Positions 1-13,319 of a stretch of DNA of 64,000 bases are shown here, in pieces. Made by a program: the position numbers and the translations under genes. A model generated the notes under the pieces. The model was not told the origin of the DNA. It was given only the letters and a program-made list of their open reading frames with translations, and ran no database searches. Numbering within the stretch: position 1 is the stretch's first letter; each line of letters starts with the position of its first letter. Source of the stretch: Eonycteris spelaea (Eukaryota; Chordata; Mammalia; Chiroptera; Pteropodidae); contig PUFA01000081.1 of the NCBI GenBank assembly GCA_003508835.1, forward strand, positions 620,001 through 684,000, given 5' to 3'.

Positions 1-1790
1 CTCAAAAGAGGTTCCTTGACTTTAAATTGATGTATTCAACACATAGAAGGAATATAAAGCAAGGAGCCAGCATTTGTCAAACATCTTGGAACTCAGATTT
101 ACCCTAAGTGATGCTGATAAGTGAGAGGAAGACAGTAACCTCCAAGGGGATAATTCACAGAAGGATCCCTCTCATTCCCTCTCCATTGATATGGGGGTAG
201 AAGAGGTAGGGGACATCATAGGTGGGGGAAAATTGGCCTCTTCACAGCCAGAAGCAAAGGGTAGATATGGTAGAATTGGGTAAGGGGGAGGGGAACAAAT
301 GGCACGTCCTTCACAGATAAAAGGCTGTTGTTGAGGCCCAATAAAACCAGTAGCCAGTCACTGGGTTTATTGTGAGTGGACCAGATGTGTGAGTGGGAAG
401 GTCATCTTTTTCCATCTGCTGAGCACTCGCCCCACTCAAGCAGGAGGGCCTTGGAGTTCAGGAGGGGCTCTAACTAATGGGGAGGCTGAAACATGGAGCT
501 TGGAAGTCTGAGTTATGTGCTAGAAAGGGGAGCAGGAGAGTCCCTGACAGGTCTAGTAGTATCCAGAGGTCCATGCCACTTTCTAAAGAAACTCCTTCCT
601 GTCCATTGCTCGTGCTTTGTAGACCGCCATGTGTAGACCCCACTGCACAGCCCCGCCCAGGTCATCCTGACTGGATGAAGGTTGAGCACCTGGGCCAATA
701 GTAGCCAACCTTATAGCCTAGATGGTAACCTGTGAAGTAGCCTTCCAGGGACTGATGAAATGAGCCATTCAGGTTCTTGTTCTTGAGAATCTGAATTGAG
801 GAGAAGTAAGCCATGAGAAGTAAGGCTGCAAGGCTGGCAAGGCAAGAGAGGCCAGGGCAGGCATGACGTGCAGGCTAAGTTATGAGGATGCAGAAAGTCT
901 GAGGCGCTAGAAGAAGAAAGTCAGCAGAGAGAACCAAACGGCACACAGAGACAGCACAAGCAAGAGAGAACAGTTTCATGGTATCCGAGTTCCCAACACC
1001 TCTCCAGATCCTCTGGCCCAGCAGAATCCTTTCCTAAACCCCTGTTTTCTCAATTTAGCTCAAGTGCCTCCTTGATTCTTACAACTGAAATTGACCACAC
1101 ACTGCATCATCTACGTGCCCCACCTCCATGGTCTTCTCCAAGGGAAGGGAAACTGGAGGGGGGCCAGCCTCCAACCCGCCCGAGGCAGGGAGGCCTTGTT
1201 TATAACCACGCTGGAGCCGAGTGGGGGGAGCACAGCAGTGACCTGGCCATTCAGTCATCTTTATGAGAACAGCCCCCATGTGGGAGCCTTCTCTTTTCAT
1301 CAGGATGTTTTTCTTGATGTCCAGCCGAACATTCCCATTTTTTATTTCTTCCTATTAGTCTAAGCTCTGGCCCTCAATGTTACTAGCTGATATAAACCCT
1401 GTCTCCCCGCAGCTCTCCCTCTGAGTTCAGATATTTGACTGCTTACGCGTGGACAGCCCTTCGCCGTTGTCCCCTCCCAAACAACTCCTCAACGGCCCCT
1501 GTTGTTTTTTCAGCCTTGCTCCTGCATTCGTCCCAGAGATCGAGGTCCGAGGGAGTTCAGGGACAGATGGAAGGACAGATTAAACACAGCAGGCGCAGGA
1601 AGGCAGGAAGGCAGGCCAGGAGAAGAGCTTGCAGAGAATACAGGGATATAGAAGTTCTGAGCAGATCTGGGACCTAGGAGACCAACCTAGTGGGCAAAGC
1701 CCAGGAGGGACCCTATAGAAGGGCCCCTCCCCTAAGGGGCAGAAGCCAAGAGTGACTATATGTGACTGTATAGGAAGGCTATATCTATTT

Positions 1791-1938
1791 GTCTGTCTGT
1801 CTGTCTATCTATCATCTATGTGTATGTATGTGTGTGTATATATGTTTATGTATATGTGTATATATATGTATATGTATGTGTATGTATGTATATGTATATG
1901 TATATATGTATGTAGATACATATTATATATATATATAC

Positions 1939-1976
<38 letters not shown>

Positions 1977-1980
1977 AGAA
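1791..1980 (+). repeat. Composite microsatellite (GTCT/ATCT, TGTA, TA, GA)
   Basis: Successive tracts of GTCT and ATCT, then TGTA/TATG, then TA, then GA. The translation from this tract is an artefact. Confidence 0.95.
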
Positions 1981-1992
1981 ATTTTAATCCTG

Positions 1993-2023
1993 TAGTATCC
2001 TATAGGTAAGAGTCAGAAAATAT
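1993..2023 (+). repeat. 31-bp dispersed duplicate, copy 1
   Basis: Matches 2441-2471 at 29 of 31 positions in the same orientation. It sits 13 bases after the end of the GA microsatellite. Confidence 0.85.
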
Positions 2024-2310
2024 ATGATACAGATGCCACTATTCTCCTCTCTATGTCCGGCATCATTGATTCTTCCTAGCTCTCCTTTCATTGAGCCAAA
2101 ATGAAGAGAGTTCTCCAGGTAGCCAGGGTCAACCCGTCTCAATTAACACTCTAGATGAGACATATTTGCCATCTTGGGTAATGTCTTCTTTTTGATACTA
2201 TCTTCCATAGTCTTAGATTTTAGGGAGGAAGGGGCAAAGAGAGTGGTGACCACTGTTCAGCTATACTGAAAAGAGCCAGAATTGACATTTTCTGAAGGAT
2301 ATAGGGAAAG

Positions 2311-2545
2311 CCTAGCTTTGCTGACTTGAATTCAAATCCTGGCTTCATCATATGCAAGACCTAGGCTCTTGGATAAATTCTTAGGTTTTTCTGACTCTCA
2401 ATTTCTGAAACTGTAACATGGGTTTCAAAATATTGATTAATAGTATCCTATAGTTAAGAGTAAGAAAATATGCAAAATTGCTGTGAAGATTAAAGATTGT
2501 ACATGTCATTGCTTTTCACAATGCCTGGAAAATGGTAGGTGCTCA
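2311..2545 (+). mobile_element. MIR SINE (+)
   Basis: Recognised from GAATTCAAATCCTGGCTTC near its start and CAATGCCTGGAAAATGGTAGGTGCTCAA at the end, both MIR landmarks. The second copy of the 31-bp duplicate (2441-2471) lies within it. Confidence 0.7.
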
Positions 2546-3477
2546 ACAAAGGGTAACCTGGTACAAAAATTGAGGAAACCCTTAAAACTTGAAATTTCAA
2601 GTCTATCTACTGGACTTAGTGTGCTTTGGACTGAATTTATTCAGATCACATTGACTTGGTACATCAGCACTTATCTATTTTCAATGTCTATGAAAGAAAC
2701 CAGAGCAAAAATAGTCCTGCTTAGATTATTATCTGGACTCAAATGACAGTCTCTTTCTGGCTTTCAAGACAACTCATTTTGTGTAGACACTTAGCAGCAC
2801 AATTTTTGCATTCTGTCTGTGGTATGTGCTGAGAAATGGCCAGTGCTTGTGTTGGAGAAGGCAACATAAAGATTGAGAAATCTCCTCTTGATGAATCACT
2901 AAACTCTCCTGTGAACATTCCTTACCAGAGATAATCAGATGCACAAGCCAGACAAGAGCCAAGAATGGAAATGACCACAAAGCCAATGACTTGTCCCCTA
3001 GGACTAAATCCCCACCACTGAGGTTCTTGTCAGCTAAGATGCAGGGACCAACCCCAGCAAGCACCTGGTGTGACTTGCCAGTCTGACCTCTCATCAAAGC
3101 TGTGGTTTTGCTGGGACCTGAGGGGGAGCCGGACTGTTTTTGGCTGCCTTACGGTCTTTGTAAAAGTCAGTTGTTTGTCATCTTAATTTTTAGAAGCATG
3201 GAATTTGAAGTTCTGGCCAAAAAAACTAACAACCTTGTACATTGCATGTAGCTTTCATAACAGATGGTGGTCTAGGAGGTTGATATTTTTCAAAAGTTGA
3301 TGACTTCACGGCTTGATGTCCTGAATGAAGTTGTTTTCTCTCAGATAGCATTTCAGGAATGGAAACTTTTGATCAGGAGGAAGACCTGAGCTGAACCCAA
3401 ACTTGGGACCTAACTTATCTGAGTTTTTGAAATTATCTTCCAAAGAAAACTTTATACATATATTGTTTTGTTTTGAT

Positions 3478-3494
3478 ATATATGTGTGTGTGCG

Positions 3495-3539
<45 letters not shown>

Positions 3540-3540
3540 T
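3478..3540 (+). repeat. (TG)n microsatellite
   Basis: About 60 bases of mostly pure TG with two GC interruptions. Confidence 0.95.
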
Positions 3541-3884
3541 TGTTGGCTTCTGCACATCTGCACTTATTGCTTTCTTCGTAGGGAGTGGGAGCCAGACTAT
3601 AACAAGAGAAGCTGTTATCTGAAGGACTCACAGTCCTTGGGGAGTAGGAACAGCCAACCCTACAGAACAGCCCTAGGTGCCTCCCAGAAACTACATAAGC
3701 TTTGCATAAGCATTTGTTCTGTGGGGTGCTGGTCTGAACTGACCTCGCTCTTTCAAGGAACAAAGAGGATTCTTTCCCAGAGAAGAGGATTTTGACTTTA
3801 AAAGCAGCTATTCATGGTACAGTCTTTGTGTGAATGTGGTTTAGAGTGTTACTCCCAGGAGAGTAGGATAAAAAATGCTAAAGC

Positions 3885-4000
3885 TGGGAGGCACCTTCAA
3901 GACACTGGGGTCCACCTCCCTCGTTTTACAAATGAAGACTCTAAGACCTCAGTTAAGATAGCATGTCCTGAGCTCAAACAGCAAGTCAGTGGCCAAGGTG
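3885..4000 (-). mobile_element. MIR fragment (-)
   Basis: CTCGTTTTACAAATGAAGACTCTAAG followed by a GAGCTCAAACAGCAAGTCAGTGGC block corresponds to the reverse complement of the MIR core. Confidence 0.6.
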
Positions 4001-4612
4001 TCATTAACTCTTATATTTTCTTCTCCCAAGTGAAAATAGGTTACCTCTTACCCCGCCCCATCTTCGGCCACCTCAGTGTCCATATTTTGTGCCTAGCACC
4101 AGTCTAGTCCCTTAGATTTTATTCTGGAACATTCCTACCACACCAAGCTATTATCAGCCAGAATAGAAGAGAAAGGTGTGAAGTGATTCACATGAATGCT
4201 CAGTGGGCACCTCCTCTGATGACTGGCACCCCAATCTCCCAAGTACACATCACCCCAATTCCCTAAGTGCATTCTGCCTTCTCACTTAAAAAGCACAATC
4301 TTTTAAAGATGTCGTAGAAAGGCACATTGACTTTTCCTGATCATGGACTTGAAAACCTTTCAGCCTATCTATGTCTCAATGCTCACCCCTCAGAGAGGCA
4401 TCAGTGAGATCTAATCTACAGGGCATTGACCTAGGAAGGCAGTGGTCCACCATTCTCTAGCTCCAAGACCCTCCTAAGATGCCCTTGGGACCTTGAGAAA
4501 ATCTTACTCTCTTCCTGAGACTCAGTATCTTTGTTTATGAGGAATGGGATTCCATCGGCATATCCAAAAGTGTATTCTGAGAAATACAGGTTCCACAGAA
4601 CCATTAAGTGTT

Positions 4613-4654
4613 TATTAAAAAACAAAAAACAAAAACAAAAAACAAAAACAAAAT
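4613..4654 (+). repeat. (CAAAAA)n A-rich simple repeat
   Basis: Units of A5-6 separated by C. No attached retroposon recognised. Confidence 0.9.
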
Positions 4655-5089
4655 CCCCATGGATGTATTAAATCAGTATTATTTATTTAATAAGTATCTT
4701 TAATTTATCTCAATAAATATTACTTAAAGAAGTATTTTTTTTAGACAATCACATAAATCTGGCCAAATCTGGACTAAATAAAATGAAGTTATTTCATTGC
4801 AGGACTCATCCAGAGCCTTCAATGTGAAAATGTGCCTTCGAAAATCTCCAAGCACAGATGAAATATATACTGTCTCTCAAATACATTTGGCCACAAAACC
4901 TTTTTAAATCAAGCACTCTGCCTCAGTTTGACAAACATGGGACAGATGATCTCCCAAACCCTGTGGAGTTCTTGCATTGTGCTTCTTCTATGCACCCTTC
5001 ATTCACATGACTAGTAGCTCTGTTTTCTAAAATAATAGATGGACCCACTTCCAGGTTGTTCTCTCTCATTATCAGTGTGATTCTGTTTG

Positions 5090-5300
5090 CGTTTTCTCAG
5101 CTTATATTTTTTCAGATGCAGAAAGTTATGTAATTAGCTGTGAGGTCTCAGGCCATAATTTGGGAAATGTTTCCCACTTAAATTAAAGGCTCTGCACGCC
5201 CACCCAATCAGTAATTGTGTGGATCTTTCAAAACTCTCTGCTGGCTTCATTTAATTGTTAAACATTAATTTACTGGGGGAAATCTTCAAAGAAAGAGTAG
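5090..5300. other. Candidate conserved non-coding element
   Basis: An AT-rich repeat-free stretch with several homeodomain-type TAATTA/TTAATTG cores (TAATTAGCTG, GTAATTGTG, TTTAATTGTTA, ATTAATTTA). Its character resembles developmental enhancers, but conservation cannot be tested here. Confidence 0.25.
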
Positions 5301-7590
5301 CGAGATAGAGGAAGCATGGCTGGTAGGACAAAATATTAATAGATGTTTGAAGCAAAATAGTAATTCTTCCCGTCTAAGCTTGCAGTCCTTGGTCGGGTGG
5401 AAAAGAAATAATCACTTATTCTGGGATGATATAGGTTTCATTGACTACAAATGACCTAAAAGCAGCCAGAGGGGGATTTACTTTATCTTTATTTTTTCCC
5501 TGAGGAGAAAGAAAGAAAAACAGGGTTTTGTTTTTTAAATCTGAAAATACCCTTATCCGTGAATGTTTCCAAAAATGTTGGTTAAATCTGTTTGACGAAG
5601 ACCAAAATTAAAACGGAAAAATCTCTTTTTTCCAGCAGTGTTGTTCATGTAGCCATTTAGCTCAGGCCCTGGTGCAAGGAAGGACTCCTCACCTTCTTGA
5701 GCATCAGAGTTGAGGTTGGAGATGTGTGGAGTTGCCATGGTGATTGCTGTCAACAAAGGTTACCCCTGGTGGAACCTCTTTGGCCCCATGACCCACACAC
5801 AGAGTTGGAATAATAGACTCTGTAAGTGGCTTCTGCTCTGCAAATAGAGACAGGGCTGGAAATCAATTATTAATGAGCTGGGTAACATTGACATTCATCC
5901 ACATTTAATAAGCACAGCCCAGCAACCAGAGGGAAGCTGGGTTTTGCCCAGCAAAGTCTCACGGGTTGATAGGAAACTCAGAAAAAAAGAAAAAGCTAGG
6001 GACAGAAACCCAAAGAGAAGGAGATGATAGTCTGTCTATAGCCTCTAAATAGGTTTTAATTTGTATTTAGATTTCTCTGCTTGACATTCCTTTTGATACC
6101 AGTTTTCAAGTTTTCATCCTAAATCAATTCAAGCTTTGACAGGCTGATCATGCAGAGCTTCTCCTCCCTACTGCCTCCCACATGCCTACCAGAGAGACAA
6201 ATCTAAGGTGGTCGGGTTCGTTCACGATTTGGGAAGGGGAGAGCAGTGTTCTGATAGACTAATAGACGCAGCCTTCATCCGTAGTTCAAAAGCCCATTGG
6301 TTTATTTTTGGACTTCTTTGCAGAAAAATAAAATGCTAATGAAACATAACAACAAAAAAAAAGTGTTGAAATATGTGTCACCACTGCATGTGTTCTCCAT
6401 GCAGAAATAAGTGGGAACCACTCTGGGTTGTCTTTTTAATTCCCTTCCAAGGCAGCCTGCGATTTTTTTATATCTGAAATAGTGCAAAGCTGCATTCGTA
6501 CTGAACCTAGAGGCCTAGCTAAACTGCACATGCAGCTTTCGTGGAAAGGGTCCTTGCTTTATTTAAAAATATACCTCTGCTCTGAAATGGGAGCGGGAAG
6601 GCAGAGACATTGAGAGATTTTTAGAACCACTTCACAGATTGGTAAACTGGGACCTGAAGGAATGAGCTGACTATGAAATTTGCTCAACTGACCTTGGATT
6701 TAAAAACGCCAGTCAGCCGGCCGGCCAGCCAGGCTTTGTCAAGTCTCAGGCCTGCCATTTCACCACTTGATACTCCAAAGGCTTTTCTGGAGCCTGTCAC
6801 TTCAGAGGGGGAACCATCCTCCACTTCTACACCCCAAACCTGTCCTAACTTCTAAGACCATTCCTTCAGCAGACTTGTCATTCTAGACGTTGATTCCTTG
6901 TGGCATGCAACAAGGCCGTAAGGGGAGATTTCTCGGGGAAATGTGGCTGCTGGCCCACTGGTCTGCAGAGTCACTCCTGTCGGTGGAGCCGCCCCACCTC
7001 CCAGCATGCTGACAAAGGAGGCCAAGGTGCTGGGCAGAGACTGGAGTCAATTAAAGGCTATGACTTGGGAAAAGCCCTCCTAGCATCTCCTTTTTTAATC
7101 TGGACCCTTTACCTTTTGATATTCTAGACGCTTTTCTTTTGCGCTCTGTCAGCGTAGGCTTTTTGAAGGTGACTGATGTCTCAGGTCAATAATTACATGT
7201 GGCAAAAGTTCTTAAGCTACAGGTTTAGATGCCTCTAATTTCAAGGCAAAAGCTTGAGGTTTCACAGTCCCTTCCGGTGGGGTTGAGACATTAGGCAGAG
7301 GGGGGTGGGACGCCATCAGCATGCTACCAACAGCAATCTAGGACCCGCCCCCACTTCCAGCAGGGTCTCTTGATATCTGAGTCAGAGAGTAGGGGCCTCC
7401 CCTGCTCCAGCCATTGCCTACGCTCCTGTGTTTAGTGTGGCCCATCTGCGGGAGGCAAGAAGTTCACGTTCTTAAAGTTTCCATTTTTATATTTCACAGT
7501 ATGTCAATTTATGACTTCAACTCCTTAGACAGAGACTGGTAAATCTGGATTCTATAAGACTTTATCCCAGGCCCTGCATCAAAGTCAGGT

Positions 7591-8062
7591 TAGTGGAGCA
7601 ACAAATACTTATTGGGCTCATACTATGCTCTGGTCACAGTGCTAGGGTACAGCAGTGAGCTGTATAGACGGGGTCCCTGTCCCCATGGAACTCACAGTGG
7701 AGCTGACAAAGCCAGGCGAATATGTGTGGGAAGTGCCAGGAATGGGTGGGTGGGTGTGGGAGCCTTGGGAATACGGGCGAGAAACGTCTAACTCAGACCA
7801 GGGACTCAGGGAAGACTACCCTGTGGAAGAGCTGCTGTCTAACCTGAGATCTGAGAGGTGAGTTTAGTAGTCAGGTGCCAGGAGAGAGCTAGATCAGAGA
7901 GTGGAGGCAGCTGGGATGATGAAAGAAGCTGGAAGAGGTGAATTGGCCTTGTGCCTTTCTCCTGAGAACAATGGGGAGCTACGGAAGGGTCTTACCCAAG
8001 GGAGGGGCTTAATTGCTTTTATGTTTTAGTGAATTCACTCTGGCCACACTGGGGACAATGGT
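7591..8062 (+). mobile_element. Ancient LINE (L2-type) 3' segment (+)
   Basis: Landmarks in order: GTGCTAGGGTACAGCAGTGAGC, GGGTCCCTGTCCCCATGGAACTCACAGTG, a CCTGAGATCTGAGAGGTGAGTTTAG block, and CACTCTGGCCACACTGGGGACAATGG. The same order recurs at 20.4, 30.5 and 49.3 kb, showing a dispersed mammalian family. The family name is from memory. Confidence 0.55.
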
Positions 8063-8989
8063 TGGAATTTGGGTCTTTAAACTATTGTTTTGTGTTGTTT
8101 TAATAACAGGGACGGAAGAAGATGTAGGATGGGGGAGATTGTCTCACCCCCTTTCTCGGTTCTCACAGAGCAAGGAGAGGGTTTAAACAGCCTCATTCCC
8201 ATGCAGGAGCCTTGTTTTCATCTTCTTTTCCACTGTAATTTGCTGCCTGTGGCTCACACCAGTCACCAGACCCTCAGTGTCCCAGAAGCGTGTGTCCTGG
8301 GTTTAAAAACTTGAGTTCCATTGTCATCCCTCAATTGTAGTTTTGGATAGACTTTCACTTCATTCTCTTCCTGCTCCCAGATTCTTTTTCTAAAGTTGAT
8401 ATTCCCGGGCCTGCACGTACTCACACACTCTTGGCCATCATTGAATTTGGAAGGCTGTCATGTAGTAGAATTCTGGCAAGTTGGCTTAAGGTACCCATTT
8501 CTTTTTGTAGTTTTCTGCTGTCCAATATTCCAGGGGATATTTCCCCTGTCATTTGGTAGAGGGGCCTGGTGAAAAAACAAGTCAGGCGAGATGAGGGGGA
8601 ACATGTGTCAGCCCAACTCGGAAACCTGGTTAGGAAATGAAGCTCTGAGGCACTGAAATAACATGCTGATGTCACACACAATGTAATCCTACATTCTGGC
8701 TACACCAGGGTGAGTTATGGCCACATGTCCCCTAGGCTGTTCCAGATGCTAGACTCCAGTCACTGGATTCATTGAGGGTACCACATCTCTCCCCCTATGT
8801 CTTCCACTAACCATGATGCCTAACTGTTTTCTCTACAAAGCATGGGGACCCTACTGTTCTATTTGGGTCCTGGTTCTAAAACAACTGGGGAACTCATGTC
8901 ATTGATTGGTGCTAACCTCAGATTGTAGCCTGACTTCAATAATAAGAGTGAGAATTTGAATGAGACTGCAGATAACACTTGCTCCTGCT

Positions 8990-9210
8990 TATTGGGCTAT
9001 TGCTTTGTGCTAGGCTGTGTGATAAATTCTTTAGTATGTGTTATCAGCAAATCTTTCCATCCATCCAGTGAAGAGTTCCTCTTATCCTTTTACAGCAAAA
9101 GAAATGGCTTTGCAAGGTGATTTAACTTGCCCAATGCACCTGGACAGTTAAGAGCTGGGAATTCAAACCCAACACGTGATCATAGAGGCCACTTTCTTGA
9201 TCAGCTCTCT
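8990..9210 (-). mobile_element. MIR-family fragment (-)
   Basis: TTTTACAGCAAAAGAAATGGCTTTGCAAGGTGATTTAACTTGCCC and AGCTGGGAATTCAAACCCA are the reverse-strand MIR core in decayed form. Confidence 0.6.
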
Positions 9211-9599
9211 GCACCACCATTTACCCACTGGGTGACCCGACTCTGCTCGGGGCTTTACTTTCTCTATATCATCAAAATAATACGGAACCTTTAGTTCGTA
9301 GGAAATTGCATAAAGAACCTCAAGACATAGAAGAGGGAAAGTGCAGAGCTGCCCTAGAGGACTTGTGGCTGTGTGAGTCATGGGGAAAACAGGGGTATCC
9401 TGAGACCCTCAGCAAGTCACCCCCGCCCCTAGGAGGGGCACACACTTGGCTGTTTTGCTAGCTGTAATCTTGACATCTACACACCAGCCCAAATAGTATA
9501 AATCGCCACTGGTTCCCCACCACTCTCCTCATCCCACCAACCTCTTGTCACCTCTCATTTCCTTATCCCTTCTTCCCAATCTTCTACTCTTTGGTTCCT

Positions 9600-9770
9600 T
9601 TGCCTCCTTTTGTCTGAGACGACAGTCATACAGAGAATGGGATCAGAATTAGGATGGGAATATGATCACCCACCACATAGGGTGACTATGGAAATCAAAT
9701 GCCAAAACACTCAGCATGTGTTCAGCCCGATGTCTGGCACAGAGCACTCAACAAGTGGTGGTTCCTAATA
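9600..9770 (+). mobile_element. MIR fragment (+)
   Basis: Ends with TGTCTGGCACAGAGCACTCAACAAGTGGTGG, the MIR 3' landmark. Confidence 0.55.
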
Positions 9771-9950
9771 CGATTGATATGAATATTGCCATTATCATTA
9801 AGGACATAGAGGGGAGACGGAGATGAAGAGTCCTGAGCCCTGGTCAGAATCTCCTGTCACATGCTTCTCCCCGCCCCTCACCCCGCCTCCAGAATCGCTG
9901 AAGCATGCTACTTGGACTCAGCCTCCATGCCCAGGAGACCTTTGTCTCCT

Positions 9951-10070
9951 GTCTGTGACTCCCCTGCTAGACTTCCCTTTGTCTGTGACTCCCCTGCTAG
10001 ACTTCACTTTTTCTGTGACTCCCCTGCTAGACTTCACTTTTTCTGTGACTCCCCTGCTAGACTTCATTTT
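9951..10070 (+). repeat. 30-bp minisatellite, four units
   Basis: Exactly four consecutive 30-base units (GTCTGTGACTCCCCTGCTAG plus ACTTCMCTTT), starting at 9951, 9981, 10011 and 10041, differing at one to three positions. Because the period is a multiple of three, every frame repeats a ten-residue peptide; the resulting 100-codon frame is an artefact. The flanking GTCTCCT and GTCCCCTGAG hint at partial units on each side. Confidence 0.97.
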
Positions 10071-10324
10071 GTCCCCTGAGGGACACATTTTTTTTGCTGG
10101 CCAAGGAAATACCCCTGTTAGATGAGACATATAATTTGGGAAAATGGGGCCTTACCCTGAGCTCCTTCCAGCCTTGACTCCCATGTCCTTGCAGTTTGGC
10201 CAGGCTTGTCATCTGGGAAGACGTTTTCTGACTCATGTCTCGGGTTCTAGGGAGAAAGGGTTTCAGCAGTGAAGAAGGGTTTTAGGAGTGGGGGCCAGGG
10301 GGTGGAGAGGGCATCTTTCCTGCT

Positions 10325-10440
10325 CCGTAATGAGCCCTGTGAGAGCAGGGACCATGTCTTTCTCAGCTGCTGCTATAGTCTCAGCACATAACATTGAGTC
10401 TGGCTCCTGTGAAGGGTTTATTAAAATATTGTGAAGTAAA
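10325..10440 (+). mobile_element. L2 3' end (+)
   Basis: GTGAGAGCAGGGACCATGTCTTTCTC then a CAGCACATAACATTGAGTCTGGC block is the typical L2 tail. A second, weaker copy is at about 10790-10890. Confidence 0.6.
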
Positions 10441-12794
10441 TGAAAAAGTGCACCGATTCACCGATATCACGGCACAAGTGAGGAAGGCACCCCACAGCAC
10501 CTTTATGTCCTTGGGTTGGGGTTGCAGCTTGAAAGGGACCTGCAGTGAGGCTGAGCTTAACCTGGCTCTGTCATCACTTAGTACCTGTGCGACACACTGT
10601 GTGACCTATTAGGTCTTTGGTGGTATGTCTCAAACTAGAATGAAAAGAGTACATATTTAAAAGGGGCTTGGAGAGAATTGACGAGTTACCATATAGAAGC
10701 AGCTTTAGAAACTATACTTAGCATCTGGTTGGTGCTCAATAAGTATCTTCATTTTTATCACACACTTGAGATATTAGATGGAGAGGTTTACTTGTTTGTT
10801 TGAGAGCAGATACAAGTCTTACTGAGTTTTGTACTCCAGTATTAGCTCATGTCTAGCACATAATAGGAGTCCCTATTGTGGGTGATCTTTGTAATGATAA
10901 AGGGAAAGTTAGTATTTAGTGTTGGTCCTTAGGTCAGAGGGAGAGGCCTGGACAGTGGGAGGGGCCCTGATCAAAGCACTGAAAAGCCGAGCGATTTAAC
11001 CCAGGTCTCCCTGTGTGTTGGTTGACGCTAAAGCTGGGACAAGGACGCAGGTCCAGGAAGGACTAGACATTAGCTCTGTGGCCTTTCCATTCATGTGAGG
11101 GCTCCTGCAAGTCACAGTTACTTTGGAATGCCCTCCTGTCTTTAAACCGCAAAAGAGATCAAGGGCTCCTGTGGAGGGGGTGATGTTGCTCCAGCGATCC
11201 TCTTGTGTGGCCCTGGAGTCTTGGGATGAAGCCGCCTCGGAGCTGGACCATCTGCACAGAAAGGCTGAAGCTTAGAGGACAGTTCCCTGGGTTTTATTTG
11301 CCAATTATTTTACAAGCATGTTCAATGACTGTGAAATTTCCAAGCCTCTCATTCAAACAGAGAGAAGAGCACCCCCAGGTCTGCTTGGTGCCTTACAATT
11401 TTTCAAATATTTGGAAATAGAAGAGAGGAAGAGAGAAGAGGGATACTGTGTCCTATTCTTACCGGTGGTGGCCCAGAAAAAGCCCAGCAAAAGCCAGGCA
11501 GCCAGGCAGGGAAGTAGTTTCAATCCTGAGCTGGAAGTGTAGGCCTGGCTGAGAGTTCCCGTCGGCAGGTTGAAATCAGGGGGAGAGTCACCTCCTTTCC
11601 TGACTAGATCACGAGTATTGGTGATTTGTGCATGTGGTTATACACCAGGCCACCCTTTATCATCTTTTTAAAGGGAACCGAGACTCTTTGGGGACGTCTC
11701 TGTGCTCTGACATTCTGCGAGCAGGAAGTGGAAAGTCATTACTATGAAAAATGGCAGCAGGGATGCAAATGCGCATCAGGGGCAGACAGTGGACTGAGCA
11801 AACACATTAATGTTCAAGGGGCAAGGGAGGGGTGGCTCATCATGTAGAGGGATCGGTTTCCTTTCTCTAGAAGCTACTCCCAATGACTGCTTTACAAGAT
11901 AAGAAATACTATGCTTGCTTTGGCAAGGGTTCCTGCTCACGACTCGAGGGTTGCATCAATTCATTCCAAATTGTGCTGGTAAGCAATGGGAGTCTTGCCT
12001 TCTGGAGAATTACTGCTCCTTAAAGACATCCTGACCAGTAAGCACAGACCAAGGAGTAGCAGTCCAAGGCCCCCAGGGTGGATTATTCACTTATAATCAG
12101 GTCTTTCCTCCTGGGTCCCTCCATGCCTCTCGGCCCCTCACCTGTGACTCTCTATCGAGGCAAAAATCTAGTCAAAGGAATGCAGGGGCAAGAGACTTGG
12201 AAAAAAACAGAGAAGGAATCGACTCAGAAATGCAATATAATGAGGTTCCCTGAGCAGACTTCAAAAGGTCAGTTGGGCTCCAGAGCCCCATGTGATGACC
12301 TCACGATCAAACTATTCCTTCATAGTCCTGTTAGAATCCAAATTGTGCTCCTGTGTGAGCTGGAAAGGTGTTCTGGTGGGAGCATGGCCCACCCCCACCT
12401 CCGAACTGCTGCCTGCAATAATTGGGCTTCATAACTCTTTTAACACTTGGATTTGACTTTCTAGGGAAGATAAGCCAAGTTCCCACGCGTGGGTTCCCCA
12501 CTTCCTCCCATCCCTTCCATCTCATTCCCTGCTCTTGAGGCCCCAGCCCAGTGCAGGGAGACGCTGTGGCATTTGGGGCCAGTAATCTTGGAGATCTTTA
12601 CTCCTCAGCTGAAAACTGGGTTCTTGTAAGGAGATATTCGTAGGCTCGGACTACTGAAGATGAGTGGAGGGAGAAATGGGGCTCTTATTACTGCAGATCT
12701 TTCAAGAAGTGGTTGTGCTGCTGTCCAGTCCCGGAGCACCACAGGCCGATCCAGATGGAGAGGACACATGTCAGATGCTTTGGCCACCCACTGG

Positions 12795-13010
12795 GGGCCA
12801 GCCGACTGCAGCCCATGGCCAAATCCAGCCTGCCACCTATTTTTGTTTTATTGGATCACAGCCGCACCCATTCATTTACTTACTGTCTATGGCTGCTTTC
12901 ATGCCACAATTGCAGAATTGAGTAGTTGTGACAAAGACCATAAGACCCACAAAGCCTAAAGTATATACTCTCTGACCCTTTACTATCTTGCCAACCCCTG
13001 GCCCACACGA
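12795..13010 (-). mobile_element. hAT-Charlie non-autonomous element (MER3-like)
   Basis: GGCCAAATCCAGCCTGCCACC, TTTTATTGGATCACAGCCGCACCCATTCATTTACTTACTGTCTATGGCTGCTTTC and GCCAACCCCTGG are diagnostic of this family, both ends present. Family name from memory. Confidence 0.75.
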
Positions 13011-13319
13011 TGGTTTTCATAAACCTGTAAATCCCTTATGTCCCAGAGTAAGTTATCCTTGGTTTGGGATCAAATAAGATGGCAGAGGCAGCTCAGTGCT
13101 TAAATTGCAGGAAAACCACTCCCATACTCCTCCATTGAGTCATTCATTCAAGGAATGTCTGCCATGGGATATTATTATCAGTGTCATCATCTCCATAGTC
13201 CCTTCCCCTGAGGAATTCCCAGGCTATGGGCCACAACTACCGTGGAGAAGAGGAAACTTCTGGACAAATCATTGACTGTTAAAGCAAGTCAGCTCTTTTG
13301 TTCTCATGTAGTCCAATGA

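Noticed and set aside
9951..10070. Regular direct repeats resembling a CRISPR array
   Set aside because: The units are contiguous with no spacers, and this is vertebrate DNA.
9823..10125. 100-codon frame with repeated Ser-Val-Thr-Pro-Leu-Leu-Asp-Phe
   Set aside because: Direct product of the 30-base minisatellite. The same repeat peptide pattern is produced in other frames and on the opposite strand.
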